A stretch of 64,000 bases of DNA from contig JBBFKQ010000003.1 in the NCBI GenBank assembly GCA_037481935.1, forward strand, positions 62,001 to 126,000, read 5' to 3'. How positions within the stretch are numbered: the stretch's first letter is position 1; the number at the start of each line of letters is the position of its first letter. Shown one piece after another: positions 24,500-32,286 of this stretch. Source of the stretch: Aquificaceae bacterium. GTDB lineage: Bacteria; Aquificota; Aquificia; Aquificales; Aquificaceae. A program made the position numbers and the translations under genes. The notes under the pieces are model-generated. The model was given only the letters and a program-made list of their open reading frames with translations. It had not been told where the DNA came from and made no database searches.

Positions 24500-27106
24500 A
24501 TGGCTGTCTTAGCCATCATATTAGTATCTCTTTCCTTGTTGTTTGCAAGAACCTATGGGCAGGAAGGCGGGCCTATACCACAAAAGGAAGGAGGCGGTGT
24601 TAAGGTGGGTCCTTCCATAATAATCCCTTTCATGCTGATACCAGCTATCATAAAAAAGCTCACTGAAAAAGGTGAGCTTCCTACATATCCCGTCCTTGAC
24701 AAAAAGCCACTAAACATATCTCAGAGCGGAAATACCTATACGGTGGACTGGGTCATTTACTATGCAAACAATACCAATAGCACACAGAATGGTATTACAA
24801 TAACAGAAGGTCCATTAAACACCATAGTGCCAGGCTCCCTTCAACAGCCTTCTGGCTGGTCTGGTTCCTTGAACTCTACAAATACGGTGGCAACATGGAC
24901 AGGTAATGCGCCCCCAGTGAACGGCTACATGAGTGCAAACGTCAACACAGGCATGGCTTCCTCTTTCAATGTAACAGGTGGGGGAGATGGCTACAGAGCT
25001 TTCCCCTACAGGCATATGGCTTCGGGTGGAAAGCTAAGAATATACTTCATTAATCATCATGAGCCCATGTTCAACAATACAAGCACAGGACAGATTTTTA
25101 AATGCGTAGACACTTTAACCGGTAATTACTGTTCTGGGTTTCCTAAAAACCTCCCAAAGGGTGATGGCTCTGGAAAGTTCTCCTCATCGGGTATGTATGA
25201 TGAAGAGTATTACATTGATAGTTCAGGCAGACTTTATTATGCGGTTACCGCCAATGATAAGGAATTTGGTCTTGGATGTTACAATCTTGAAACAGACACA
25301 GAGTGTGGTTTTTACAAGCTTGGTGTTAACCCAACCAAGACATGGTCTTACGTAAAGGGTCCGTGGAAGGTGGGAAATGAGTTATACATGGTAGGTGGTG
25401 ACAGGAAGCTTTACTGCCTTGATGCCACTAACCCTGCAAACTTCTGCATGGGATTAAGTGGTTATTACACAGGCTTTAGCTTTCCAGCCGGTGCTTTTCT
25501 TGACCCTAATACGGCAGGCACAACAATGTCACCAAACATGAGCTTTGGTCCCGGTGTATTTGGAGAAGTTGTTGGTAGCAGGATTTATTTTATTACCGAC
25601 AGCCACGCAAATGCAATACCAAAAACATTGAGGTCTTTTTGCTTTGATACTGTTACAAAATCACCCTGCGCTGGCTGGACAGTATCCTCACAGACTCATG
25701 GCACCCCAATGACATATCCGAGGGTATGGTCTTCCTTTATATACTACAACAATGCAATGAACCCAGTGCACATCTGCGCAAGGCTCAACGGTCTTTCCCA
25801 GTACTGCTTCAGCCTATCCAGCGGTCTTCCTTCATCACCGCCGGTAGTTTTCTCTGGGCTGTCTCTAAACACTGGTTTCGGCTCAGAGATTACAATGGGT
25901 TCAAGGAGCTATTTTCCAGATTTCATGTATCAAGCAATGAGCTCTAACCCTGGTAGAGTTCTGTGCTGGGACTGGTCAACGGGCGCGCCCTGTGCTCCCA
26001 CCTGGGAATACAAAAGCTGGACACATCCTACAAAGGGTAATCCGAGAGACTACACAGTTAACGTGGACGATAAAGGGTGTATATGGGTGGTTGGTGATAA
26101 TGCTCCTGCCATGTGGTATTTTGACCCAGCAAAACCACCTGACAGGAACGGTCATGCAGGTAAATGCGAATCAAGAGAGGGAAAGTTTGAACAAACCTTT
26201 CAGCCATGGCAATACTGCTCTGGACCAAAGCCCTTCTTATGGCTCAGGGTAGACGTAGCCAATGCCAGTCTTTCCGACTTCAGTAAACTTGAGATTAGAA
26301 TTAAGGACAGCTCTAACAACACTATTTTTGTATACGACTGCCTAACAAACAGCAGCCTTTCTGCAAACCTCTCAGGTATATCAGCTCAGACCAGTGGACA
26401 GCCGCTGAATGTAGAAGTGTTTTATGCTCTATCCTCTGGCGTTAATCTTCAAAGCTTTGAAATAAGAGCTTATTATCATGCATCACCTCTGGAGTTCTGT
26501 CTTAAAAGTAGACATGATTGTCTCCAAGATGCTATAAAGAACCCTGTAAACGTGTCAGGGCAACAGGTAAGCCTGCAACCGAAGGTAGAGGTGGAACTTA
26601 CCAAGCCAGAGGAGTGTCCTGTACTGGGAGAGGGTGCTGGAAGTAATGGGCCTGGTGGTGGAACTGGCGGAAGCGGTCCTTCCAGTGGTGCAGGAGGAAC
26701 AGTTGGTCAGACAGGAGGAGGTTCGGGCAGTTCCAGCACAGGGGCAGGACCCGGAATACTTCTTACCCCATCACCTCTTCCTTCAACAGGCAGTTCTGGA
26801 GCCAGTGGAGCAATTGTGCATCCTCCAACTGCTGGCGGCGCTCAAGTAGTAGAAAAAGATGGTCAGCTTCAAATCCTTCCCGAAGCAAAACAGAGATGTT
26901 ACTGGAGACCAAAGCAGAAACATTTAGAGGCAACTCAAAAGCCTCCAACAAAACCCGCAGTTTCAAAAAAGGCCTCTGTTCAGGCACAGAAGCCCAAGAA
27001 GGATGCAGGCAAACCAGTGGCACAGAAGCCAAAGAAAAAGCCAGCAAAGGCAAAAGTGGCCACACCTCAACAGGATATGGAGTATGTGTGTGAACCGGAA
27101 AAGTAA
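24500..27106 (+). CDS. Large secreted protein of unknown function with repeated Cys-pair modules
   Basis: An 868-residue protein that I do not recognise. It has a signal peptide (MAVLAIILVSLSLLFARTYG), a second hydrophobic stretch (SIIIPFMLIPAI) and an N-terminal Asn/Thr-rich beta region resembling DUF11-like adhesin repeats. From residue 202 six modules carry a cysteine pair spaced 9-10 residues: C202/C211, C260/C269, C306/C316, C381/C390, C426/C436, C489/C498, with a loose C-x-D-x-x-T-x-x-x-C-x-G pattern and strands between, suggestive of a disulfide-pinned beta-propeller. A Gly/Ser-rich linker (about 712-760) precedes a Lys/Pro/Ala-rich basic tail ending VCEPEK. GGAGG precedes the ATG. It appears more AT-rich with different codon choice, hinting at transfer. 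Surface or adhesion function is only a guess. Confidence 0.7.
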   Translation: MAVLAIILVSLSLLFARTYGQEGGPIPQKEGGGVKVGPSIIIPFMLIPAIIKKLTEKGELPTYPVLDKKPLNISQSGNTYTVDWVIYYANNTNSTQNGITITEGPLNTIVPGSLQQPSGWSGSLNSTNTVATWTGNAPPVNGYMSANVNTGMASSFNVTGGGDGYRAFPYRHMASGGKLRIYFINHHEPMFNNTSTGQIFKCVDTLTGNYCSGFPKNLPKGDGSGKFSSSGMYDEEYYIDSSGRLYYAVTANDKEFGLGCYNLETDTECGFYKLGVNPTKTWSYVKGPWKVGNELYMVGGDRKLYCLDATNPANFCMGLSGYYTGFSFPAGAFLDPNTAGTTMSPNMSFGPGVFGEVVGSRIYFITDSHANAIPKTLRSFCFDTVTKSPCAGWTVSSQTHGTPMTYPRVWSSFIYYNNAMNPVHICARLNGLSQYCFSLSSGLPSSPPVVFSGLSLNTGFGSEITMGSRSYFPDFMYQAMSSNPGRVLCWDWSTGAPCAPTWEYKSWTHPTKGNPRDYTVNVDDKGCIWVVGDNAPAMWYFDPAKPPDRNGHAGKCESREGKFEQTFQPWQYCSGPKPFLWLRVDVANASLSDFSKLEIRIKDSSNNTIFVYDCLTNSSLSANLSGISAQTSGQPLNVEVFYALSSGVNLQSFEIRAYYHASPLEFCLKSRHDCLQDAIKNPVNVSGQQVSLQPKVEVELTKPEECPVLGEGAGSNGPGGGTGGSGPSSGAGGTVGQTGGGSGSSSTGAGPGILLTPSPLPSTGSSGASGAIVHPPTAGGAQVVEKDGQLQILPEAKQRCYWRPKQKHLEATQKPPTKPAVSKKASVQAQKPKKDAGKPVAQKPKKKPAKAKVATPQQDMEYVCEPEK

Positions 27107-27154
27107 CTCAAAAAATTAAGCACATCCTGTTAAATTTAAAATTTAAGACCTCTC

Positions 27155-28270
27155 ATGGACTGGGTAAGGCGGGAACTCAGCAGGATAAAGGAAGAGAAGC
27201 TCTTCAGATATAGGTTTCTGAAGGAGGGTCTTATAGACTTCTGTTCCAACGACTATCTCGCACTGAAAGACCATCCGGAGGTGGTTGAAGAGGCGATAAA
27301 GGTTCTGAAAGAGTATGGTCTTGGTTCTGGAGCATCTGCACTCGTATCTGGCTATACAAAACATCACAGGGAGCTGGAGGAGAAGCTGGCGGAGTTCAAG
27401 GGAACACCGTGCTGTGTGCTTTTTGGCTCAGGATACCTTGCCAACTTAGGCACTATTCCGTCCCTTGCAGGTGAAGGAGACCTTATACTGAGCGATGAGC
27501 TAAACCATGCCAGCATAATAGACGCCTGCAGGCTTTCAAAGGCTAAGGTATCTGTGTTCCGTCACAGGGACTACGGGCATCTTGGGGAGCTTCTCGCAGA
27601 GCTCAGAAAAAGTCATAGAAGATGTATTATAGTGACGGACACGGTTTTCAGCATGGACGGAGATGTTGCGGACATTAGAGAGCTCAAAAGACTTTCGGAG
27701 AGCTTTGACTGTATGCTTTATCTTGACGAAGCCCATGCGACAGGCGTGCTTGGTGCCACTGGGAGGGGTGGACTTGAAGAATACGGGGAGAAGTGGGAAG
27801 AATACATGGTAATCATGGGAACTCTCTCAAAGGCGATAGGTTCTTATGGAGCCTTTGTGTGCGGTTCTGTAGTGCTGTGTGAGTATCTTGTAAACAGGGC
27901 GAGGAGTCTTATATTTTCCACATCCCTGCCCCCAGCGGTATGTGCAGGTGCGGGCAAAGCTCTTGAAATAATCCAGAGAGAACCATGGAGGGTAGAGAGG
28001 CTAAAGGAATTAAGCAGAAGAATCTACTTCAGGCTCTCTTCTTTGGGCTTTGAAGTGCCATTTTATGGAACCCCTATCCTACCCATAATGGTGTATGAAG
28101 AGGGTAAGGCACTCAGCCTGAGGGACAGACTACTTGAACATGGGATACTTATTCAGGCCATAAGGTATCCAACAGTTCCGAGGGGAAAGGCGAGACTAAG
28201 GCTTACTACAAGCCTCAGATACACAGAAGAAGACCTTGAAAGACTTTTCAGAGCTTTTGAAAGCCTTTAA
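27155..28270 (+). CDS. bioF: 8-amino-7-oxononanoate synthase (AONS) family PLP enzyme
   Basis: A 371-residue alpha-oxoamine synthase. It shows FCSNDYLAL, GSGASALVSGYTKHHRELEE, DELNHASIIDACRLS, YLDEAHATGVLG and the PLP lysine in GTLSKAIGSYG (Lys226). It condenses pimeloyl-ACP/CoA with alanine in biotin synthesis. A 2-amino-3-ketobutyrate CoA ligase is a close relative and cannot be wholly excluded. No other bio genes are nearby. There is no clear Shine-Dalgarno sequence. The gene converges on flgE across a G/C-skewed 43-bp gap. Confidence 0.88.
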   Translation: MDWVRRELSRIKEEKLFRYRFLKEGLIDFCSNDYLALKDHPEVVEEAIKVLKEYGLGSGASALVSGYTKHHRELEEKLAEFKGTPCCVLFGSGYLANLGTIPSLAGEGDLILSDELNHASIIDACRLSKAKVSVFRHRDYGHLGELLAELRKSHRRCIIVTDTVFSMDGDVADIRELKRLSESFDCMLYLDEAHATGVLGATGRGGLEEYGEKWEEYMVIMGTLSKAIGSYGAFVCGSVVLCEYLVNRARSLIFSTSLPPAVCAGAGKALEIIQREPWRVERLKELSRRIYFRLSSLGFEVPFYGTPILPIMVYEEGKALSLRDRLLEHGILIQAIRYPTVPRGKARLRLTTSLRYTEEDLERLFRAFESL

Positions 28271-28303
28271 CCCCCTCCCACCCCTTCAGTCCCTCCCACG
28301 CCC
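28271..28303 (-). other. G-quadruplex-type G tract in the bioF/flgE convergent gap
   Basis: On the minus strand the 33-nt stretch has six G runs (3, 3, 3, 4, 3 and 5 G) with loops of 3, 1, 6, 1 and 1 nt. It begins 10 nt after the flgE stop, so flgE mRNA would carry it. bioF mRNA would carry the C-rich complement directly after its stop codon. Confidence 0.6.
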
Positions 28304-28313
28304 ATCTTGTAAA

Positions 28314-29684
28314 TTACCTTACCAGGTTTATTGTATCATCAAGCACTGCATTGGAAGAAGTTATCACCCTTGTGTTTGCCTGATAGGCCCTCTGGGCGGA
28401 TATGAGATTTATGAATTCTGCGGCTATATCCACGTTGGACATCTCTAACATGCCAGACCTCACCTTCTCCGCACCACCAGGTGTCATTATGGTGGGCGTG
28501 GATATGGAGGTATACAGGTTTGAGCCTTTCTTTGTAAGCTCTTCAGGGTCAGAAAAAACAGCCACAGCAACCCTGTAAAGAGGCAGGGATTTACCGTTGG
28601 AATAAACACCCACGACGGCACCATCTTCAGAGAGAACGTACACATCCACAAGGTCCCCTTTTGCATAGCCGTTCTGGTCTGCTGTGACAAGAAAGTCTGC
28701 AGAATACTGGGTTACGTATGAATTGGGAATTGGGTCTCCATTATTCACTGTCACAGACTGAAGGGACTCACCTACGTATATTCTCCAGTCAGTGTTTGCA
28801 GGAAAGGTGCCACCGCTGGGCGTGGTTGCAGGCACGGTGAGACCACCCGGGTCAAGGTAGTAGTAGAAACTTTTTCCATCGGGAGACGGTTCCCTTGTGA
28901 CCACCGTTCCATCGTAGATTAACTTACCAGAGGCATCAAACTGAACACCCGTCCAGTCACCAGAGAGTTCGTAGCCAGGATTGTTGGGGTCAATGTCCGC
29001 TCTCAGGTATATGTCCCATGTATTTGTCCCGCTCTTTCTGAAAAAGAGGTCAGCCTGATAGGGTGTGCCAAGGCTGTCGTATATGGTTATGGTGTATTTG
29101 TAGTTGTAGCTTGCCGGGTCGTTGGGGTCAAAGGTGGCAGCAGGAACTCCAGCGTCTGCGTTCAGGTTGGTGGGACCAAGGAACTTTATCTGACCAGTTG
29201 CCTTGGGAGGAAGCTGAGGTATCACATGAATATCCTCAAGCCCTGTTCCTACGGTTCTGCCCCTCTCATCAACTCTGAAGCCCTGCAGTTTAAGACCGCC
29301 TGAGTTTACCATGTATCCATCCCTGCTGAGCCTGAACTGACCATCCCTCGTATAGTAATTAGTTCCGGAGATGGGGTCTTTTATTATGAAAAGCCCTCTG
29401 CCCTGTATGGCAAGGTCTGTGTTTATGCCCGTCTGTTTAAAGTTGCCTATGGTCCAGAGCTTTTGCGTGCTGTCAACCAGAACACCTGCTCCGTAGGTGG
29501 TTGATTTTACCGTGTTGGTTACAGTGTTGAGTCCTATGGTAACGGAGGATATCACATCCTGAAAGATGGGCCTGCTTCCCTTGAAGCCTATGGTATTTAC
29601 GTTTGCCATGTTGTCGGCGGTTATGTCCATCCATGTCCTGTAGGCGTTCATTCCTGTTACTGCGTTGAAAAAGCTCCTCATCAT
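28314..29684 (-). CDS. flgE: Flagellar hook protein
   Basis: A 456-residue hook protein. The N terminus (MMRSFFNAVTGMNAYRTWMDITADNMANVNTIGFKG) and C terminus (EFINLISAQRAYQANTRVITSSNAVLDDTINLVR) are the paired axial helices, with KTTYGAGVLVDS, IQGRGLFIIKD and DGQFRLSRDGY typical of FlgE/FlgG. The length and large central domain favour FlgE over the shorter FlgG. The start at 29684 has AGGAGGG 9 nt upstream; a GTG 6 nt earlier is too close to that site. It follows flgD by 2 nt. Confidence 0.93.
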   Translation of the reverse strand: MMRSFFNAVTGMNAYRTWMDITADNMANVNTIGFKGSRPIFQDVISSVTIGLNTVTNTVKSTTYGAGVLVDSTQKLWTIGNFKQTGINTDLAIQGRGLFIIKDPISGTNYYTRDGQFRLSRDGYMVNSGGLKLQGFRVDERGRTVGTGLEDIHVIPQLPPKATGQIKFLGPTNLNADAGVPAATFDPNDPASYNYKYTITIYDSLGTPYQADLFFRKSGTNTWDIYLRADIDPNNPGYELSGDWTGVQFDASGKLIYDGTVVTREPSPDGKSFYYYLDPGGLTVPATTPSGGTFPANTDWRIYVGESLQSVTVNNGDPIPNSYVTQYSADFLVTADQNGYAKGDLVDVYVLSEDGAVVGVYSNGKSLPLYRVAVAVFSDPEELTKKGSNLYTSISTPTIMTPGGAEKVRSGMLEMSNVDIAAEFINLISAQRAYQANTRVITSSNAVLDDTINLVR

Positions 29685-29686
29685 GG

Positions 29687-30361
29687 TCACATCCCTCCTG
29701 CATATATTAGTCTTGAAGGAGATACAAGCTCGCCATTTTCAAGCTCAAAAAGGAGCTCACCCCCAGAAACACTGACAGACTTCACTCTACCCATAATGCC
29801 AAGGCTGACCCCTTCAAGGGGTAGACCATTCTTATAAAGCTTTATGCCGAACTGACCCTTTGGCAGTCCGCTTAGGTCAAGAGGGTTCAGTCCCTTTTTT
29901 ATGTCTATCTGAAGCTCCTTTACCACCTCATCCCCATCCATAACTTTCATGGTAATTCCTTTCATTTCCTCAGAGGACAGAAGATAATACTGACCGCCCT
30001 TCAGAGTGTCTACCCTGTCAGTGGAGAAGACAAACTCTTTACCTATCAAGTTGAGGCCTGAAAGAAGGGTTATCTGGTTGAACCATCCCTTAAGACCCTC
30101 CATAAAACTCCTCATGTCGTTCATGTATTTGACCTGATTGAGCCTTGTCATGTCTTCAAGCATCTTTGAAAGGTCCTGAGGCTGGAAAGGGTCCTGATAT
30201 TTGAGGGTTTCCATGTATATTTTCAGGAAATCATCGGAAGAAAGATTATCAACGCCCTGAGTGTAGTTTTTGGGCAGAACTTTTGGTTCTGGGGGCTTTA
30301 TATGGTAGGGGTCTGTAGCTCTAAACTCCGCCACCTTTCTTCCCTCCCTTGTGTTTTTCAT
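29687..30361 (-). CDS. flgD: Flagellar hook capping (scaffolding) protein
   Basis: A 224-residue FlgD. The conserved N-terminal segment is LSSDDFLKIYMETLKYQDPFQPQDLSKMLEDMTRLNQVKYMNDM, followed by NLIGKEFVFS and a C-terminal tudor/Fn-like region. FlgD caps the growing hook and is exported by the flagellar type III system. The chosen ATG lies 41 bp inside the upstream AbrB-like gene; a GGAGGAG sits directly before it. flgE follows by 2 nt. The two are probably co-transcribed with the regulator gene. Confidence 0.9.
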   Translation of the reverse strand: MKNTREGRKVAEFRATDPYHIKPPEPKVLPKNYTQGVDNLSSDDFLKIYMETLKYQDPFQPQDLSKMLEDMTRLNQVKYMNDMRSFMEGLKGWFNQITLLSGLNLIGKEFVFSTDRVDTLKGGQYYLLSSEEMKGITMKVMDGDEVVKELQIDIKKGLNPLDLSGLPKGQFGIKLYKNGLPLEGVSLGIMGRVKSVSVSGGELLFELENGELVSPSRLIYAGGM

Positions 30362-30578
30362 ACTCCTCCGCCAGTATCTGGGCAAAGGTTTTCTGCTGGG
30401 TATGCTGTGATTGAAGGCTACCTTTGAGGTCGTAGACCCTCTGTTCCTTCCTTATTATGAGCTGGTCGTCCTTAACTTCAATCCTTACCAGGTCCCCTTC
30501 CTTTAGACCCAGCCTCTTTCTCACATCGCTGGGCAATGCCAGCAGACCTCTTGCCATTATTTTGGCTACCTCGTCCAT
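30321..30578 (-). CDS. AbrB/MazE/SpoVT-family DNA-binding protein
   Basis: An 85-residue swapped-hairpin protein. KIMARGLLALPSDVRKRLGLKEGDLVRIEVKDDQLIIRK is a full AbrB/MazE DNA-binding domain. The C-terminal tail is basic and Gly-rich (EKHKGGKKGGG). Relatives act as transition-state regulators or antitoxins; no toxin gene follows, so a regulator is more likely. It leads the flgD-flgE unit and overlaps flgD by 41 bp. The ATG at 30578 is favoured because a near-perfect promoter places transcription start at this codon; a TTG 21 nt upstream is the alternative. Confidence 0.85.
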   Translation of the reverse strand: MDEVAKIMARGLLALPSDVRKRLGLKEGDLVRIEVKDDQLIIRKEQRVYDLKGSLQSQHTQQKTFAQILAEEYEKHKGGKKGGGV

Positions 30579-30585
30579 GGGTATG

Positions 30586-30613
30586 ATTATATACCTCAAT
30601 TAGAAAATGTCAA
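30586..30613 (-). promoter_or_regulatory. Near-consensus leaderless promoter of the AbrB-flgD-flgE unit
   Basis: On the minus strand TTGACA (30613-30608), 16 bp, TATAAT (30591-30586). The -10 ends 7 nt before the ATG at 30578, so the first transcribed base should be at or within one base of the start codon. Confidence 0.75.
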
Positions 30614-30628
30614 GAGGTTTGATATTTT

Positions 30629-30645
30629 TTACTGTCAAACAGTAA
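30629..30645. promoter_or_regulatory. Perfect 7-3-7 palindrome in a divergent control region
   Basis: TTACTGT-CAA-ACAGTAA, an exact inverted repeat, lies 16 bp upstream of the AbrB-gene -35 and 45 bp upstream of the mopB-like -10. It is a good operator candidate shared by both promoters; the cognate regulator is unknown. Confidence 0.5.
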
Positions 30646-30689
30646 TGAACCGTCAAGAAACCCAGAGAATAGACCTGCAGAAAATGTTG

Positions 30690-30695
30690 TATAAT
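30690..30695 (+). promoter_or_regulatory. -10 box of the molybdopterin-protein gene, near-leaderless
   Basis: TATAAT ends 10 nt before the ATG at 30706; there is no Shine-Dalgarno sequence and no clear -35, which would fit dependence on an activator. Confidence 0.45.
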
Positions 30696-30705
30696 TCTCT
30701 GTTCA

Positions 30706-32286
30706 ATGAGCCTTCAGCCCACAGGAATACCTCTTACGGTAAAGGAATTTGACAGACAGAAGGTAGGCTTCTGTGCAGGCTGTGGATGCGGCTGCGGATA
30801 CATACTTTACGAAAGAGAAGGCAAAATCGTAGACCTTTACGGCCACCCAGCAGACCCGAGAGGAATGGGAAGTCTCTGCACCAAGGGAATAACATACATA
30901 CAGGAAATACCCGGCAATCAAATGAGGTTAAGGGGGATATTCATGAAAAAAGAGGAGGAGTTTACCCCTATTGAATATACCCAGGCTCTTGAAATTCTCA
31001 AAGAAAAACTTCTGAAAGGTAAAACTGCCTTTCTGCTTGGAAGGCAGACAGGGCTTGAGGAATATATTCTGGCAAAGAAAGTTTCAGAAGATGTTTTTGT
31101 TGATGCACCTGTTGTGGACTTTATGCCTTCCACTCTTGAGCCCACCCAGTGGAAGAAGGTAAGGTTCATACTATCTGTTGACGCTGAGCCAGTTTTCTCA
31201 GAAGTGATGGCAACGCGCTGGCTTGTGGATGCTGTGGAGGGTGGAGCATACATTTTCTGCCTCTCCAGCAGATATGAAACCCTGTGCGCAAAGGCAAGGG
31301 AAAGGCTCCTTGTGAAGCCAGATATTATGATGCAGTTCCTGCAGTCCCTTCTCAGTCCAGAGAAGGGTGATGAGAAAGTGGAATTTGTGAAAAAAAGCCT
31401 GTTTCTTATGAGGGGTTCTCTGGTTCTTGTAGGGGCACATCTTCTCAATTCTCCCTTCAGAAAAGTTCTTCTTAACTTACTTTCAGGGCTTAGACGCAAG
31501 TTTGGCGTGCATTACAGCTTTGTGGGAGATGTGATGCCCTTCCCGGCAAAATCCCTTGAGGAGTTTTTTGAAAGGTTTGAAGAATTTGAAAACCTGCTTG
31601 TGATAGGAAATCTCTTCAGATACTTAAAGGAAGAGCATCTGAAGGCACTTCATAAGAAGTTTGTGGTAAGCTTCCAGGTTTTTCCCAACATAACAGCTAA
31701 CTACTCAGACCTGCTCTTTGCAATGAAGCTCTTTCATGAGAGAGAATTTGTAAACTACAGGCATGGCTTTGGATACCTTGTATATTCGCCCAGGACACTC
31801 CAGCAGGAAGGGGTTTACGCCCCCTACAGTGTGCTTGAAGATATTTTTGAAACAGGCGTAAGCCCTGAAAACTTCCTCAGAGAATACGGCGTTGATTACC
31901 AAAAACTCATGGCAGAAGGTGAAGCAGCTCTTAAGATGGAGGAAATAAGCACCATAGAGACCGAAGGTCAACAGATACAGAAGGGAGATGTTTTCCTCTA
32001 CACGGACAGCACCCTTGTGGAAGACATGGGGCACTGGAATCCATGGACTCATGAGATGGAAAGGCTCCAGAGGGCTTATGTAAACCCCCATACGGCAAAA
32101 AGGCTGGGTGTGCGCGAAAACATAGAGATTGGGGGTGTCAGCTTTGAACTACTAACTACAGAAAACGTGGCAGAGGGCGTGATTTTTGTCCCTTCTGAAT
32201 ATGAGGAGTTTCAGCCCTTTGACCCGGGTCACAGGGTGGGGGCCTTTTTGAAAAGACCCTTCTACAGGTATGAGGTCCTCCCATGA
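30706..32286 (+). CDS. Short molybdopterin-oxidoreductase-like [4Fe-4S] protein
   Basis: A 526-residue protein with a MopB Fe4S4 domain: Cys23, Cys26, Cys30 and Cys58 (CAGCGCGC ... GSLCTKG) with an extra Cys28. The middle region has a Rossmann-like form (EPTQWKKVRFILSVDAEP; LLVIGNLFRYL), and the C terminus resembles a molybdopterin-dinucleotide-binding barrel (YVNPHTAKRLGVRENIEIGG, VFVPSEYEEFQPF). It is well short of formate dehydrogenase or nitrate reductase (about 700-1000 residues) and closer in size to formylmethanofuran dehydrogenase subunit B-like proteins. No partner subunits or export signal are seen, so it should be cytoplasmic. Substrate unknown. It overlaps the next gene by 4 bp (ATGA). 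Confidence 0.72.
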   Translation: MSLQPTGIPLTVKEFDRQKVGFCAGCGCGCGYILYEREGKIVDLYGHPADPRGMGSLCTKGITYIQEIPGNQMRLRGIFMKKEEEFTPIEYTQALEILKEKLLKGKTAFLLGRQTGLEEYILAKKVSEDVFVDAPVVDFMPSTLEPTQWKKVRFILSVDAEPVFSEVMATRWLVDAVEGGAYIFCLSSRYETLCAKARERLLVKPDIMMQFLQSLLSPEKGDEKVEFVKKSLFLMRGSLVLVGAHLLNSPFRKVLLNLLSGLRRKFGVHYSFVGDVMPFPAKSLEEFFERFEEFENLLVIGNLFRYLKEEHLKALHKKFVVSFQVFPNITANYSDLLFAMKLFHEREFVNYRHGFGYLVYSPRTLQQEGVYAPYSVLEDIFETGVSPENFLREYGVDYQKLMAEGEAALKMEEISTIETEGQQIQKGDVFLYTDSTLVEDMGHWNPWTHEMERLQRAYVNPHTAKRLGVRENIEIGGVSFELLTTENVAEGVIFVPSEYEEFQPFDPGHRVGAFLKRPFYRYEVLP

